Assembly: GCA_026003075.1 (NCBI GenBank)
Contig: BPGO01000001.1
Location: 124,001-188,000, forward strand
Origin: Fimbriimonadales bacterium
Lineage (GTDB): Bacteria > Armatimonadota > Fimbriimonadia > Fimbriimonadales > GBS-DC
DNA: 64,000 nt
Direction: 5' to 3'
A program made the position numbers and the translations under genes. Of this stretch, positions 36,492 to 45,646 are shown in pieces. Each line of letters starts with the position of its first letter. Within the stretch, counting starts at the first letter, position 1. The notes beneath the pieces are model-generated. The model had not been told where the DNA came from and searched no databases. It worked only from the letters and a program-made list of their open reading frames with translations.

Positions 36492-38474
36492 ATGGCTTTG
36501 CTCACGGAACCACGCGCGGCGCAGGCGGAGAGAACCTACCCGCCGATTCGCGTCGGGCGCGCGTTGATCGTTGGGATAATCGGCTCGGCGGCAGCGTCGG
36601 TGATTGTGGCAGCGGCAGAACTGGTGGCGCAAACGATTCAGATTGGCATGATGCAGCTTCCCCCTGCCGTAATCGCGCTGCTGTTTGTGAGCGTGCTGAT
36701 GAATCGACTGGCGGCGCGTTTTCGTCCGAGCGCTGCGCTAAGCACGCCCGAACTGGCGGTTGTGTTTGTCATGATGCTTTTCAGTGCGATGATTGCCTCC
36801 CGCGGCGTGATGGAGCGGCTTTTGCCCCTGCAGGTCGGCGTGAGCTACTACGCGGAGGGCAACAACTGGAAGCAGCTCTACTTCCCTTTCCTCAATCCTC
36901 TGCTGTTCCCGTGGAACCCCGCCGCGCCTCAGCCGGAACCGCTTGTAAAGTGGTTCTACCAGCGCATTCCCTACGGCGAGCCAATCCCATGGGGTGCGTG
37001 GATCGCCTCCACTTCACGCTGGTTGATTCTGATTGGCGCGGTGTTTCTGGCGTTTCTATGTATCAGCGTGCTGCTGCGCAAGCAATGGGTCGAGAACGAA
37101 CGGCTCGCGTTCCCGCTGGTACAGTTGCCTTTGGAGCTGGTGCGCGGGGGTGAGTTTTTCGCGAATCGTGCCTTCTGGCTGGGCGCGTTGCTGCCGATTT
37201 GTGTGTTTACACTGAACGGACTGCACCGAAACATCCCCACCATTCCCGAAATCACGCTGGTCTACCCTCTCAAAGACTACTTCACCACGCCCCCCTACGA
37301 CCAGATGACGATGTTCTCGCTCTATCTCTCGTTCGCGGCGGTGGGCTTCTTCTTCCTGATTCCTACGGAACTCCTGTTCAGTTTCTGGTTTTTCTACCTG
37401 TTGAGTAAGGGGTTCGAGTTTCTGGGGCTGACCTACGGTTTCGAGACGACGGCAAAACACGCTGCTGCGGCAGGGTTTGTGAAGTGGCTCTGCTCGGGAG
37501 CGTTTTTCGCGGTCGCGGGTTATGTCTTGTACTCGGCGCGACGGCATTTACAGTATGTGTGGCAGGTTGTTAAAGGCGATGCACCCCCACCTCCGCCTGG
37601 CAGTGAACTAATGTCCTATCGCTGGGCGTTTTGGGGGCTGGTTGGCTCGTTTCTCGTAATCCTGCTCTGGGCGCAGTGGGCGGGGATGGACTGGTGGGTT
37701 GCGGCGTTGGTCTTCGCGATTTATCTGATGGTGCAGGGCTTGGTGATGGCGCGGTGCACGGCGGAGGGGGGCTTGCTAATTACGGAAGGCTGCTTCACGC
37801 CGATGGATGTGATGACGATGGAGAAGTACTCGCTACTGTCGCCGCGCAACTTGACGACGATGGCGCTGCTGGACGCTGCGCTGTTTCGGGATTTGCGGGG
37901 GATTCCCATTACAGGGATGTTGGACGCGCAGAAACTCAGCGAAGAGACGCGCCTGCACAAGCGGAAGCTCCTGCTCACGCTGGGCGTGGGGATCATCGCG
38001 GCGATTGGGATTGCGTTCGCGTTCCAACTCTGGCTTCCCTATACCTATGGCGCGCTTAACCTGTACGGTTATGTGTACGAGCGCCAGCCGACGCAGTTCT
38101 TTCGGGAGAACGCACCGTTTATGACCCCCTCGGGCAGCGAGACGCCCGTACCTGCGTTTCGTCCTCTGTTTTTCGGGCTGGGCTTTGTGATGACGCTGTT
38201 GCTGGCGTGGGGGCGTTCGGCGTTGCCGGGTTTCCCGTTCCATCCGCTTGGCTTCGCGATGAGCGCGACTTGGGGCGTGATTGTGCTGTGGTTCTCGATG
38301 CTGGTGGCATGGCTCATCAAGGCGCCACTCCTACGCTACGGGGGAATGCCGCTCTACCGCAAGGTGCGCCCCTTCTTCTTAGGCATGATTTTCGGCGAGT
38401 TCTTCTCGGCGGCGGTCTGGGCACTCTTAGCGCTCCTCTACCGCGTGGAGACGCCGGTTTACCCGTGGCCTTAG
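36492..38474 (+). CDS. Large polytopic membrane protein, DUF6785-like
   Basis: A 660-residue protein with roughly 13-15 hydrophobic segments and conserved-looking soluble loops (VENERLAFPLVQLPLEL, ARCTAEGGLLITEGCFTP, HPLGFAMSATWG). The overall pattern recalls the DUF6784/DUF6785 proteins found in Armatimonadota, Planctomycetota and Verrucomicrobiota and distantly related to oligopeptide transporters. Its function is unknown. The 87-base leader holds CCTGTGG and CTACAGG arms that can pair, but I see no ribosome-binding site. Confidence 0.65.
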   Translation: MALLTEPRAAQAERTYPPIRVGRALIVGIIGSAAASVIVAAAELVAQTIQIGMMQLPPAVIALLFVSVLMNRLAARFRPSAALSTPELAVVFVMMLFSAMIASRGVMERLLPLQVGVSYYAEGNNWKQLYFPFLNPLLFPWNPAAPQPEPLVKWFYQRIPYGEPIPWGAWIASTSRWLILIGAVFLAFLCISVLLRKQWVENERLAFPLVQLPLELVRGGEFFANRAFWLGALLPICVFTLNGLHRNIPTIPEITLVYPLKDYFTTPPYDQMTMFSLYLSFAAVGFFFLIPTELLFSFWFFYLLSKGFEFLGLTYGFETTAKHAAAAGFVKWLCSGAFFAVAGYVLYSARRHLQYVWQVVKGDAPPPPPGSELMSYRWAFWGLVGSFLVILLWAQWAGMDWWVAALVFAIYLMVQGLVMARCTAEGGLLITEGCFTPMDVMTMEKYSLLSPRNLTTMALLDAALFRDLRGIPITGMLDAQKLSEETRLHKRKLLLTLGVGIIAAIGIAFAFQLWLPYTYGALNLYGYVYERQPTQFFRENAPFMTPSGSETPVPAFRPLFFGLGFVMTLLLAWGRSALPGFPFHPLGFAMSATWGVIVLWFSMLVAWLIKAPLLRYGGMPLYRKVRPFFLGMIFGEFFSAAVWALLALLYRVETPVYPWP

Positions 38475-38494
38475 AGCCCCCCATGCAAAAAGGG

Positions 38495-38500
38495 TATAAT
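38495..38500 (+). promoter_or_regulatory. -10 element GG-TATAAT for mqnC
   Basis: AGGGTATAATC lies 23 bases before ATG 38524. GGAGG at 38507-38511 is the ribosome-binding site. Confidence 0.55.
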
Positions 38501-38523
38501 CGTCTCGGAGGCTATCACAACCC

Positions 38524-39618
38524 ATGTTAGAAACGCCTGTACGAGTGGAACGTTCACGCTTCGAGCAGATCGCAGAGAAAGTGCTCGCAGGCGAGCGACT
38601 GAGTTTCGAAGACGGGGTTGCCCTCTTCCACCACCCCAACCTGCCTGAACTGGGCGCGTTGGCGCATTATGTGCGTATGCGGAAAAACCCACAACCCTAT
38701 GTGACCTATGTGATTGGGCGTATCATCAACTACACCAATGTCTGCTGGGTGCGTTGCAAGTTTTGCGCCTTCTATCGCCCGCCGAACCACAGCGAAGGCT
38801 ACCTGCTCCGCGACGAAGAGATCCTGCAAAAAATCGACGAACTGGTGCAACAGGGTGGCGTGGAAGCCCTAATTCAGGGCGGACTGAACCCCAAACTCAA
38901 AATTGACTATTATGAGAATCTGTTCCGGCTAATTAAGCAACACTACCCACAAGTGATTATTCACGGACTGTCGCCAACGGAGATTCTGTATATTGCGCAC
39001 ATCTCGCGTCTGAGCGTGCGTGAGTGTCTCCTGCGTCTCAAGGAGGCGGGGTTGAACTCGGTCCCGGGCGCTGGTGGCGAGATTTTGGTAAACCGCGTGC
39101 GCCAGCAGATTGCACCGTTCAAGGACACGGCGCAGGAATGGCTCGATTTTATGCGTGAAGCGCACCAGCTCGGCTTGCGCAGCACAGCGAGCATGATGTA
39201 TGGACATGTAGAGACCATCGAAGATCGGGTGGAACATCTGATTCGCCTGCGCGAGGTTCAAGACGAGACGGGCGGTTTTACCGCGTTCGTTTGCTGGAAC
39301 TTCCAACCCGAGGGCACGGACCTGCTCCACATCAAAAAAGCCACCCCCGCCGAATACCTGCGCACGGTTGCCGTCGCTCGCTTGATGCTGGATAACTTCG
39401 ACCACCTGCAAGCCAGCATCCTCACGCAGGGTCCGAAAGTCATCACCGTCGCTCTGCGCTACGGCATCGACGACATGGGGTCTACTATGATTGAAGAAAA
39501 TGTGGTCTCGGCGCAGGGTTCCAAGTTCATCTTGAACGCGACGGAGATCGAGCGTGTCATCCGCGCGGCGGGATTCGTTCCGAGACGCCGCAACACGCGC
39601 TATGAGATACTGGACTGA
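38524..39618 (+). CDS. mqnC: Cyclic dehypoxanthinyl futalosine synthase
   Basis: A 364-residue radical SAM enzyme with NVCWVRCKFCAFYRPP, whose CX3CX2C binds the 4Fe-4S cluster, plus GGLNPKLKIDYYE and STMIEENVVSAQG. It closes the second ring in the futalosine route to menaquinone, which implies menaquinone-based respiration. No other mqn gene is in the window. Confidence 0.93.
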   Translation: MLETPVRVERSRFEQIAEKVLAGERLSFEDGVALFHHPNLPELGALAHYVRMRKNPQPYVTYVIGRIINYTNVCWVRCKFCAFYRPPNHSEGYLLRDEEILQKIDELVQQGGVEALIQGGLNPKLKIDYYENLFRLIKQHYPQVIIHGLSPTEILYIAHISRLSVRECLLRLKEAGLNSVPGAGGEILVNRVRQQIAPFKDTAQEWLDFMREAHQLGLRSTASMMYGHVETIEDRVEHLIRLREVQDETGGFTAFVCWNFQPEGTDLLHIKKATPAEYLRTVAVARLMLDNFDHLQASILTQGPKVITVALRYGIDDMGSTMIEENVVSAQGSKFILNATEIERVIRAAGFVPRRRNTRYEILD

Positions 39619-39624
39619 GCCGCT

Positions 39625-40494
39625 TTAGTCCAGCTCAATCCACCGCTCTTTTAGGACGGCTTGCTGCGCTGAGGATAGGTTCACAAGAGGCGGGCGCACA
39701 TGCGTCTCCGGGAATCCGGCAAGGGTCAGGGCAAATTTGAAGTTCGCAGGAGCGGGAAAGGCGTCGATAATATCCGCGGCAGTGTCAATCAGCGACTGCA
39801 GCCCGTCGCACGCCTCGCCGCGTCGGAACGCCTCGCACAGACGCGCCATACGCGCCAGATAAACATTCGCCAAACCGCTTATTGAACCTGCCCCGCCCCG
39901 CTGGAGACACTTCAGGAGCAACTTCTCCTCGCCTACCCAAACACGCAGACGCGGAATGTACTTCACGAACTGATTCAACGAGCGCACACTACCCGAACTG
40001 TCTTTAACGCCCAGTAGATTGGGATGCTCAAGGAGTACATTGATCAGTTCGGGAGTGATTTTATGGCGGGTGCGCTGCGGAATGTTGTAGAGGATCACAG
40101 GAAGGCGACTGCCGTCCAGCACCGCCTTGTAGAAATTAATCAGCCCATGCAAGCCTGCGGAATAATAAAATGGCGGGGCAACCATAAGCGCGTCGCAACC
40201 CACCTTATAAGCCTGACGCGCCAGATACAGTGCTTCGTCCAGACTACAAACCAACACGCCCGCCGTGATTTGCAAATTGCCTTTTGCCTGCACTGCCAGC
40301 TCATAGAGTTGTGATTTTTCGGGTGCACTCAGCGACGGTCCTTCGCCCGTGGACCCCGCGACCACGACACCCTGCGCCCCGTTCGCCTCAAAATACGCCA
40401 GCAGGCGTGCGAAATAGGGAGCATCTATGCTCCCCTCTGCAGTAAATGGCGTGATCGCGGCGACATGTACCCCCGGACGGATTGGCTCCTTCAT
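39625..40494 (-). CDS. dapA: Dihydrodipicolinate synthase family protein
   Basis: The 289-residue TIM-barrel aldolase has GSTGEGPSLS (pyruvate-binding), the tyrosine in ILYNIPQRT and the Schiff-base lysine in LLGVKDSSG. These fit 4-hydroxy-tetrahydrodipicolinate synthase in lysine and peptidoglycan precursor synthesis. Other members of the family use different aldehydes, and no lysine genes are adjacent, so the symbol is provisional. Confidence 0.82.
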   Translation of the reverse strand: MKEPIRPGVHVAAITPFTAEGSIDAPYFARLLAYFEANGAQGVVVAGSTGEGPSLSAPEKSQLYELAVQAKGNLQITAGVLVCSLDEALYLARQAYKVGCDALMVAPPFYYSAGLHGLINFYKAVLDGSRLPVILYNIPQRTRHKITPELINVLLEHPNLLGVKDSSGSVRSLNQFVKYIPRLRVWVGEEKLLLKCLQRGGAGSISGLANVYLARMARLCEAFRRGEACDGLQSLIDTAADIIDAFPAPANFKFALTLAGFPETHVRPPLVNLSSAQQAVLKERWIELD

Positions 40495-40497
40495 CAG

Positions 40498-40995
40498 TTA
40501 TATTGGGAATCGGGGACGCGCACGCAAGAACTGGAACAACCCGTTCCAGAAGTGGAGCCGATCCGCGGTTTCACGATGCTCCGCCTCAATCTCCGCCAAG
40601 GCGACTTGCGCTTTCGCTTCAGACGGGATATCTGCTGCACGGGCATCCTGAAGCACCCGATGCATCACCTCCAGTTCACCGTTGTCGACCCACACGCCGC
40701 CACATTGCTCGCAAGTATCGAGCCGTATGTTAGAGGTATAGAGGTAGTTATAGGGGCGTAGGGGCTGCCTACAGTTGGGGCAAAGCCGTTCCCACGGCGG
40801 GTCGTAGGAGGTCACCTGCGGCTGATACAGGGCATCGATGCGCGGCAGAACCTCCTCATCCAACTGATGGAGGCGCGTTAACTCGTCCTCGTCGAACCAG
40901 ATGCCCGCGCACGCCGGGCACACATCGAGGGTCACTCCTAAATGCACACGCGGCTTGAGTTCAATTTGACACACAGGGCACAGTCGCTCTCTCAT
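40498..40995 (-). CDS. Tandem zf-TFIIB-like zinc-finger protein
   Basis: A 165-residue protein with two copies of the zf-TFIIB pattern: CPVCQ...DVCPACAGIWFDEDEL and CPNCR...DTCEQCGGVWVDNGEL. Each gives a four-cysteine zinc site followed by the GxWxDxxEL helix. The function is unknown. ATG 40995 overlaps the lipoprotein stop by 4 bases, so these genes form one unit. Confidence 0.82.
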   Translation of the reverse strand: MRERLCPVCQIELKPRVHLGVTLDVCPACAGIWFDEDELTRLHQLDEEVLPRIDALYQPQVTSYDPPWERLCPNCRQPLRPYNYLYTSNIRLDTCEQCGGVWVDNGELEVMHRVLQDARAADIPSEAKAQVALAEIEAEHRETADRLHFWNGLFQFLRARPRFPI

Positions 40996-41687
40996 CGTTG
41001 TTCCCCTACAGGCTTGCCGTGAAGTCGCAGTTGAAACACTCCTTCCAACTCGCCTGCTCGCATCTTTATTGTACCCTGAATCTGGCGCACCCAACCGCGT
41101 TCAGCGTCCACAAAAACGGTCATTTCACCCGTCATTTGGGGCAAGGAGTCGGGCATCGGTTCTACCTGAGTGTGAATCTTGTAGCAACGCACCCCTTCCA
41201 GCGCCTCCACCCCTTCGAATCGGCAGAGATATTTGCTCTGTAAACTCCCCACGCCGTCGGTGCGCCCCCACTGCGCTCCCACTCGCACAGGGCGATCGGG
41301 ATACGCATAAGTGAACGCCCCCACGAGAAATGCATCCTTATTCAGCGGGATTTCGCGCCCATCGGGGAAGAGTTTCCAACGGGTGCGTGGCTTCAGTGTT
41401 CCAAAGGGACCGATACTTGCCTGCAGCGATTTGAGCTGCGCAGGGGCGACTTGGAGCGTGCGTTCGGCGATGGCGCTGCCGTCGGGTTCTATCGCTTGAA
41501 CGGTGTCGACATACTCCAGGGTCAGCGTCTCTGTCTGTCCTTGCAGTTCGCCTTGAAGTTGGAGCGAGTAGCGCCACTGGTCACCTGGTCGCAGCGTGCG
41601 CCGAATGGGATATTCAGGCTCGCCGCAGGCGGTAAGTAGCCCCGCGACGAGCCATGTCATTAGCACGAGCCGCGCCAGCGCGCCCAT
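40992..41687 (-). CDS. Lipoprotein of unknown function
   Basis: The 231-residue protein has a signal sequence ending in the lipobox LLTAC (Cys21), so it should be membrane anchored. The body is mostly beta with alternating hydrophobic residues and resembles DUF6263-type lipoproteins (PIRRTLRPGDQWRYSLQ). It overlaps its upstream neighbour by one base and its downstream neighbour by four. Confidence 0.7.
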   Translation of the reverse strand: MGALARLVLMTWLVAGLLTACGEPEYPIRRTLRPGDQWRYSLQLQGELQGQTETLTLEYVDTVQAIEPDGSAIAERTLQVAPAQLKSLQASIGPFGTLKPRTRWKLFPDGREIPLNKDAFLVGAFTYAYPDRPVRVGAQWGRTDGVGSLQSKYLCRFEGVEALEGVRCYKIHTQVEPMPDSLPQMTGEMTVFVDAERGWVRQIQGTIKMRAGELEGVFQLRLHGKPVGEQR

Positions 41688-42217
41688 TAGAACTGATAGC
41701 CGACCGTGAGCGAGAAGCCGTTGGCGCGATCGCGGTTCGCGCCGAAGCGGTCGGTTATATCATAGTTCAGTTCCACGCTATAGGAGTCGTTGAACCAGAG
41801 CGTCAGTCCTACGCGCCCGCCGAAGATGTTTTTACTTGGTCCTGTGGTATCTACGATGTACAGCCCCGCACCCAGCCGCAGTTGGACACGGGCATCGGTG
41901 TCGCCGACGGGCTGTTCATACACTTGCGTTGCCAGCAGGCAGGTAATCGCGCCGCGTGAACCGCCTGTCTGGTGCGTAAACAGGTCTGCACTCAGTTCGG
42001 TCGCATCGCTGCCCAGCAAGGGCACGCCTTCCGTTGTAAAGGTCAACCCGACCGCGAACCAGGTTTTGTTGAACGCCTGCAGGTCGGTGTCCGACGGGAA
42101 GTACGCTCCGAAGCGTAGTCGCGCAGCGGCGTTTTCCAGTTGCGCCGACGCCGTCGCCAAAACCAGAGTCATTAGCGCGCCCAGCGCGCTCCAGCGAATC
42201 CAGTTTCTCATAATCAT
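41687..42217 (-). CDS. Small outer-membrane beta-barrel-like protein
   Basis: A 176-residue protein with a signal peptide (cleavage near TASAQ), then amphipathic strands and a C-terminal SLTVGYQF. The terminal phenylalanine is typical of barrels recognised by BamA. ATG 42217 is chosen over 42232 because GGAGG (42230-42226) then falls 8 bases upstream; the longer start would place the ribosome-binding site inside the gene. Confidence 0.7.
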   Translation of the reverse strand: MIMRNWIRWSALGALMTLVLATASAQLENAAARLRFGAYFPSDTDLQAFNKTWFAVGLTFTTEGVPLLGSDATELSADLFTHQTGGSRGAITCLLATQVYEQPVGDTDARVQLRLGAGLYIVDTTGPSKNIFGGRVGLTLWFNDSYSVELNYDITDRFGANRDRANGFSLTVGYQF

Positions 42218-42332
42218 TCGGCTAACCTCCATGTTCTGTGGGAATCCCGTTCGTAGGATTCGACATGCGGCGAATCGTTCCTGCCGATTCGCGATGGAAC
42301 CACGCTTAATTCGGCAAGCCGTCTAAAAGAGG

Positions 42333-42338
42333 TACAAT
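42333..42338 (+). promoter_or_regulatory. -10 element GG-TACAAT for TPR-PilZ-GT2 operon
   Basis: AGAGGTACAATACC lies 18 bases before ATG 42357. GGGGAGG at 42347-42353 is very close to the ATG, so TTG 42360 is an alternative start. Confidence 0.45.
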
Positions 42339-42356
42339 ACCGCAGCGGGGAGGCGT

Positions 42357-43457
42357 ATGTTGGTCAACGGCAAGACGGATGTAAACGCGCAGGTGGAGCG
42401 ATTGATGCACGAGGCGATGAGCTTATATGAACAGGGGCGTCTGGAGGAGGCGCTGCTGGCATGCGAGGGTGCGCTTGCTCTGAACGAGAACTACGCGCCT
42501 GCCCTATCGCTGAAAGGCTTGATTCACGAACGGCGGGGGCAGATTCGCGAGGCGATAGACGCCTATGAGCGCGTGCAGGCAGTCAATCCCTTGAGCGTAT
42601 CGGAGCGCGCGCGACTGGAAGCGTTGCGTCGGCAACGGAACGCTGTGGCGCGGCCTGCACCCAACCGTCCCCTTTGGATAGAAGCGCTGCCTGCGGTGCT
42701 GGCGTTTCTCGGTGCGGGGATGATTCTGCTGATGGGGCTATTTCTGATGATGCGCTGGACAGCTCCTGCGCCCAGTTCGCCCCCAGCAGCGGTTGCGAGT
42801 GCCCCCACAGAACCGCGCCCCGAAACGCAACCGCCTGCTATTCCACCCCCCGTTCAGGAAACGCCCGCACCAAGCACATCCCCGCAGACGGTGGTTCCGC
42901 CCGTGATGGTAGACCCGTCGCGTGTCGCACTTGCACCCGCCGACACGCCACCGCCGCCACGTGGCACGATCCCCACCTTACCTGCGCCCGACAGCAACGC
43001 CAGCGCAGATCGCCAACCTTCACCCCCACCTGCTCCCAGCAAAACCGACACGAACAGCGAAGTGATGCCCGATGTGAAGGTGGAAGAGACCCAACGCGGC
43101 GTCTACGAAATTCGCGTCCAGCGCGTGGGCGAGGGGCAAAACACGCAACGCACCCCAAGTCGCTCCAGCAACGATGCCCTCACTCAGGCGCAGAACCACC
43201 AACGGGCAGGCAACTATCGCGAAGCGATTCAGGCGTACCTACAGGCGCTGCCCAACGCGCCAAACCCCGCAGAGGTATACCAGCAAATCGCCATCTGCTA
43301 CCTGCGACTCGGTGAGAAGGCAAACGCGCGCGTCTATTTTCAACAAGCCATCGCCGAGTATGAGCGACAAATCCAAGCAGGGCGCGATGCTGATGCCGCA
43401 CGACAGGGTATTGCCGCGTGCCAAAATGGACTACTCCTATGCAACGAGGAGAACTGA
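42357..43457 (+). CDS. Membrane-anchored TPR protein with proline-rich linker
   Basis: The 366-residue protein has two N-terminal TPR units in the cytoplasm (12-85), one membrane helix (about 106-130), a Pro/Ala/Thr-rich extracytoplasmic linker (130-240) and a further TPR pair near the C-terminus (275-350). This is a scaffold layout, probably spanning the inner membrane and reaching into the periplasm. The partner is unknown. The next gene overlaps its 3' end. Confidence 0.7.
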   Translation: MLVNGKTDVNAQVERLMHEAMSLYEQGRLEEALLACEGALALNENYAPALSLKGLIHERRGQIREAIDAYERVQAVNPLSVSERARLEALRRQRNAVARPAPNRPLWIEALPAVLAFLGAGMILLMGLFLMMRWTAPAPSSPPAAVASAPTEPRPETQPPAIPPPVQETPAPSTSPQTVVPPVMVDPSRVALAPADTPPPPRGTIPTLPAPDSNASADRQPSPPPAPSKTDTNSEVMPDVKVEETQRGVYEIRVQRVGEGQNTQRTPSRSSNDALTQAQNHQRAGNYREAIQAYLQALPNAPNPAEVYQQIAICYLRLGEKANARVYFQQAIAEYERQIQAGRDADAARQGIAACQNGLLLCNEEN

Positions 43458-44164
43458 GCGCAGTAGCCATCGGTCAGAGAACTCACTCTGCTCGGAATGG
43501 CACTCTCTTGAAGCGCGGAGTGAAGCGATTCGTGCGTTTGTGGCTCGTCTTGGCGCTGCTTTGTAGCATCACGACACTCTATTCCCAACCGCTATTGCTC
43601 ATTTTTCAAGACCCCGCACCCCCAATCACCCACAAAGACCAGCCCTACGACCCAAACATCGATCTAAAGCCGTATCTTGTGCCCTTTCTTGAGGAGCTGC
43701 GCAAGGTACAGGTGGCGTGGTATCGTCCCGATCATCCTCTGGTGCGCTCGTTCGCGGAGCGACGCGATCTCAGCGAAGAACAGCTTAAGGCTCCCAACTC
43801 CGCCCTACGCGCTCAGATTGCGCGGGCGTGGGGCGCGACCTATGTGATGACGGTACGCTGCACACGCCCCCCCGAGAAGTCGCAGTATGAGTATCGCATT
43901 TTGGTCTGGGAACTGGGTAAGCGCGCACCCGTGTGGGAAAGCGAAGGCTTCCAACAGTTGGCAACAGGCGCAGGACGCACAGACGAAATCGCCGCGCTAC
44001 AGACGCTGGGACGCACGGTGGCGATGCGTTTGGATAGCGAACTCTGGGGCGCGTTGCCGCGCGTTGCGGAGTCGGTGAAGACTCCCGCGGCAGTCGCACC
44101 GCCCCGCGACGACACACCGCCACCGATAGACCCCCTACCAGCAGGCAGCAAAGCTGCTCGGTGA
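43439..44164 (+). CDS. N-terminal part of a frameshifted secreted TPR protein
   Basis: The frame encodes a signal peptide (KRFVRLWLVLALLCSITTLYSQ), a domain of unknown family (residues about 60-190) and a proline-rich end, then hits TGA at 44162. The TPR sequence continues in the next frame. Removing one C from CCCCC at 44131-44135 joins PPIDP to YQQAAKLLGEGKRLEAL without a break. The start is uncertain: ATG 43439 follows no clear site; TTG 43508 or GTG 43520 would start directly at the signal peptide. Confidence 0.6.
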   Translation: MQRGELSAVAIGQRTHSARNGTLLKRGVKRFVRLWLVLALLCSITTLYSQPLLLIFQDPAPPITHKDQPYDPNIDLKPYLVPFLEELRKVQVAWYRPDHPLVRSFAERRDLSEEQLKAPNSALRAQIARAWGATYVMTVRCTRPPEKSQYEYRILVWELGKRAPVWESEGFQQLATGAGRTDEIAALQTLGRTVAMRLDSELWGALPRVAESVKTPAAVAPPRDDTPPPIDPLPAGSKAAR

Positions 44165-44987
44165 AGGAAAACGCCTCGAGGCGCTACCGTTCCTGCGCAC
44201 GGCGGTGAACGCCGACCCCATGAACGCCGACCTGCGGATGCAGCTAATCCGCCTCTATCGGCGGCTGAACCTGACAGAGCAAGCCCAGCAAGAGCTCACG
44301 CGGGCGGCGCAACTCTTCCCACGCGAGGAACGGTTTATTTTGGAAGCGGTACAACTTCTTCGCGACGCGGGCAACCCCGCCGCCGCGATTGCCCGATTAC
44401 AAGAGGCGTTGAAGACGCAGCCCGAATCGGTCGCGTTGCGCCTCGCGCTCTTTGACCTATTGCTCGAAAGCGGTGATACCGTCGCAGCCGAGCGCGTGTT
44501 GCAAGCCATCCCGGAGCAAGACACGGCAGAATGGGCATATCGCCGCTACCTACTAAGCGGTGCGAAACGGGCACTGGAGCGACTGCCGTCAGAATCGATG
44601 CCCCTCACCGAAGAGCGGGCAGCCCTGTGGTTCCAAATTGCGAGTGGGTTGCTCGCAGACCTTTCCAGTGAGCTGTTGGATGTGCGCCGTCTGGCGACGA
44701 GTCCCCGCCCGAACTGGGCGGAGTTGCGCCCCCGCAGTGAACGCGCTGTGTTGACCGCACTGAACATCGGGCAGTGGCTGGAGAAGGCAGACCCCAACGA
44801 TTCCACGCGCGCACTGGTGGCGCATGTGCGCTTTGCCAGTCAAATGCTCGCTCAATCAGCGCAACATATGGCACGATATGTGCTGTCGCGTCGATCGGAG
44901 GAGGAAGAGCGCGCCAGCCTGCTGCGCATCGAAGCGATGCGGGAACTGGAGGCGGCGAAACACGCGCTTCCGAAACGCCAGCTATGA
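44130..44987 (+). CDS. C-terminal TPR part of the frameshifted gene
   Basis: This frame opens after TAG 44127-44129 and runs to TGA 44987. It encodes TPR helices from YQQAAKLLGEG onward (44136), then AQQELTRAAQLFP and AIARLQEALKTQPES, and a helical C-terminus. If expressed separately the first usable starts are GTG 44205 or ATG 44220, which would cut the first TPR in half. That argues it is the second half of the preceding gene. The stop overlaps the PilZ start as ATGA. Confidence 0.6.
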   Translation, partial: TPYQQAAKLLGEGKRLEALPFLRTAVNADPMNADLRMQLIRLYRRLNLTEQAQQELTRAAQLFPREERFILEAVQLLRDAGNPAAAIARLQEALKTQPESVALRLALFDLLLESGDTVAAERVLQAIPEQDTAEWAYRRYLLSGAKRALERLPSESMPLTEERAALWFQIASGLLADLSSELLDVRRLATSPRPNWAELRPRSERAVLTALNIGQWLEKADPNDSTRALVAHVRFASQMLAQSAQHMARYVLSRRSEEEERASLLRIEAMRELEAAKHALPKRQL

Positions 44988-45646
44988 ACGATCTCGTTTC
45001 GCTGGGCATCGGTTTGGGGCTTGCTCTGCTGGGAGGGCTGATTATTGCACTCGCCGGGCGACGCTGGGGTCTGTGTCCCCTTGAAAACTGCCCTGTTCTT
45101 GAAGCGGGGCAGCGTATGGAGATCCTCTGCGAGGGCAAACGGTATACCACCCTGCTTGCAGGGATAGACGGCGAGACGCTGTTGATTATCCCTCCCTTGC
45201 AACACGGATTGCCCGTGTCGTTCTCGACGGGAGCCTTTGCGGAGCTGTGCCTGAAAACACCTGCGGGTGTGTTCGAGACCACGCTCCAGTTTGTGGGACG
45301 CCAGACGAGCCCCCTGCCGGTGTTGCACGCTCGGGTTGTGCATCGCTGGAAGCGCACCGAACGGCGTCGGCACGAACGGCTTCCGCTCCCCGACGAAGTC
45401 AATGTCGTGATTCAGTGTCAACGCGAGCAGTGGATTGGCTGGGCCCGCGATGTGAGTGTAGGCGGGATGCGATTGATTGCCCCCGCACCTGCTTCTGTCC
45501 ACGAATCGATTCGTCTGGAGCTGCCCACCGCGCTGCGCGGATTGGCGGGCGCCTCCGAGCGCACGGCGCGGGTCGTCGCGTGCGAACGCGCCCCCACCCG
45601 AAACGGCTACGCCTATCAGCTGCGCCTTGCTTTCGTCGATGACTAA
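44984..45646 (+). CDS. Membrane-anchored PilZ-domain protein
   Basis: The 220-residue protein has one N-terminal membrane helix (5-25), a YcgR-N-like beta region (35-115) and a C-terminal PilZ domain. The PilZ domain carries the RRRHER (RxxxR) and DVSVGG (D/NxSxxG) cyclic-di-GMP-binding motifs. It probably links c-di-GMP level to surface polysaccharide or motility. It overlaps the TPR gene upstream (4 bases) and the GT2 gene downstream (8 bases). Confidence 0.82.
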   Translation: MNDLVSLGIGLGLALLGGLIIALAGRRWGLCPLENCPVLEAGQRMEILCEGKRYTTLLAGIDGETLLIIPPLQHGLPVSFSTGAFAELCLKTPAGVFETTLQFVGRQTSPLPVLHARVVHRWKRTERRRHERLPLPDEVNVVIQCQREQWIGWARDVSVGGMRLIAPAPASVHESIRLELPTALRGLAGASERTARVVACERAPTRNGYAYQLRLAFVDD

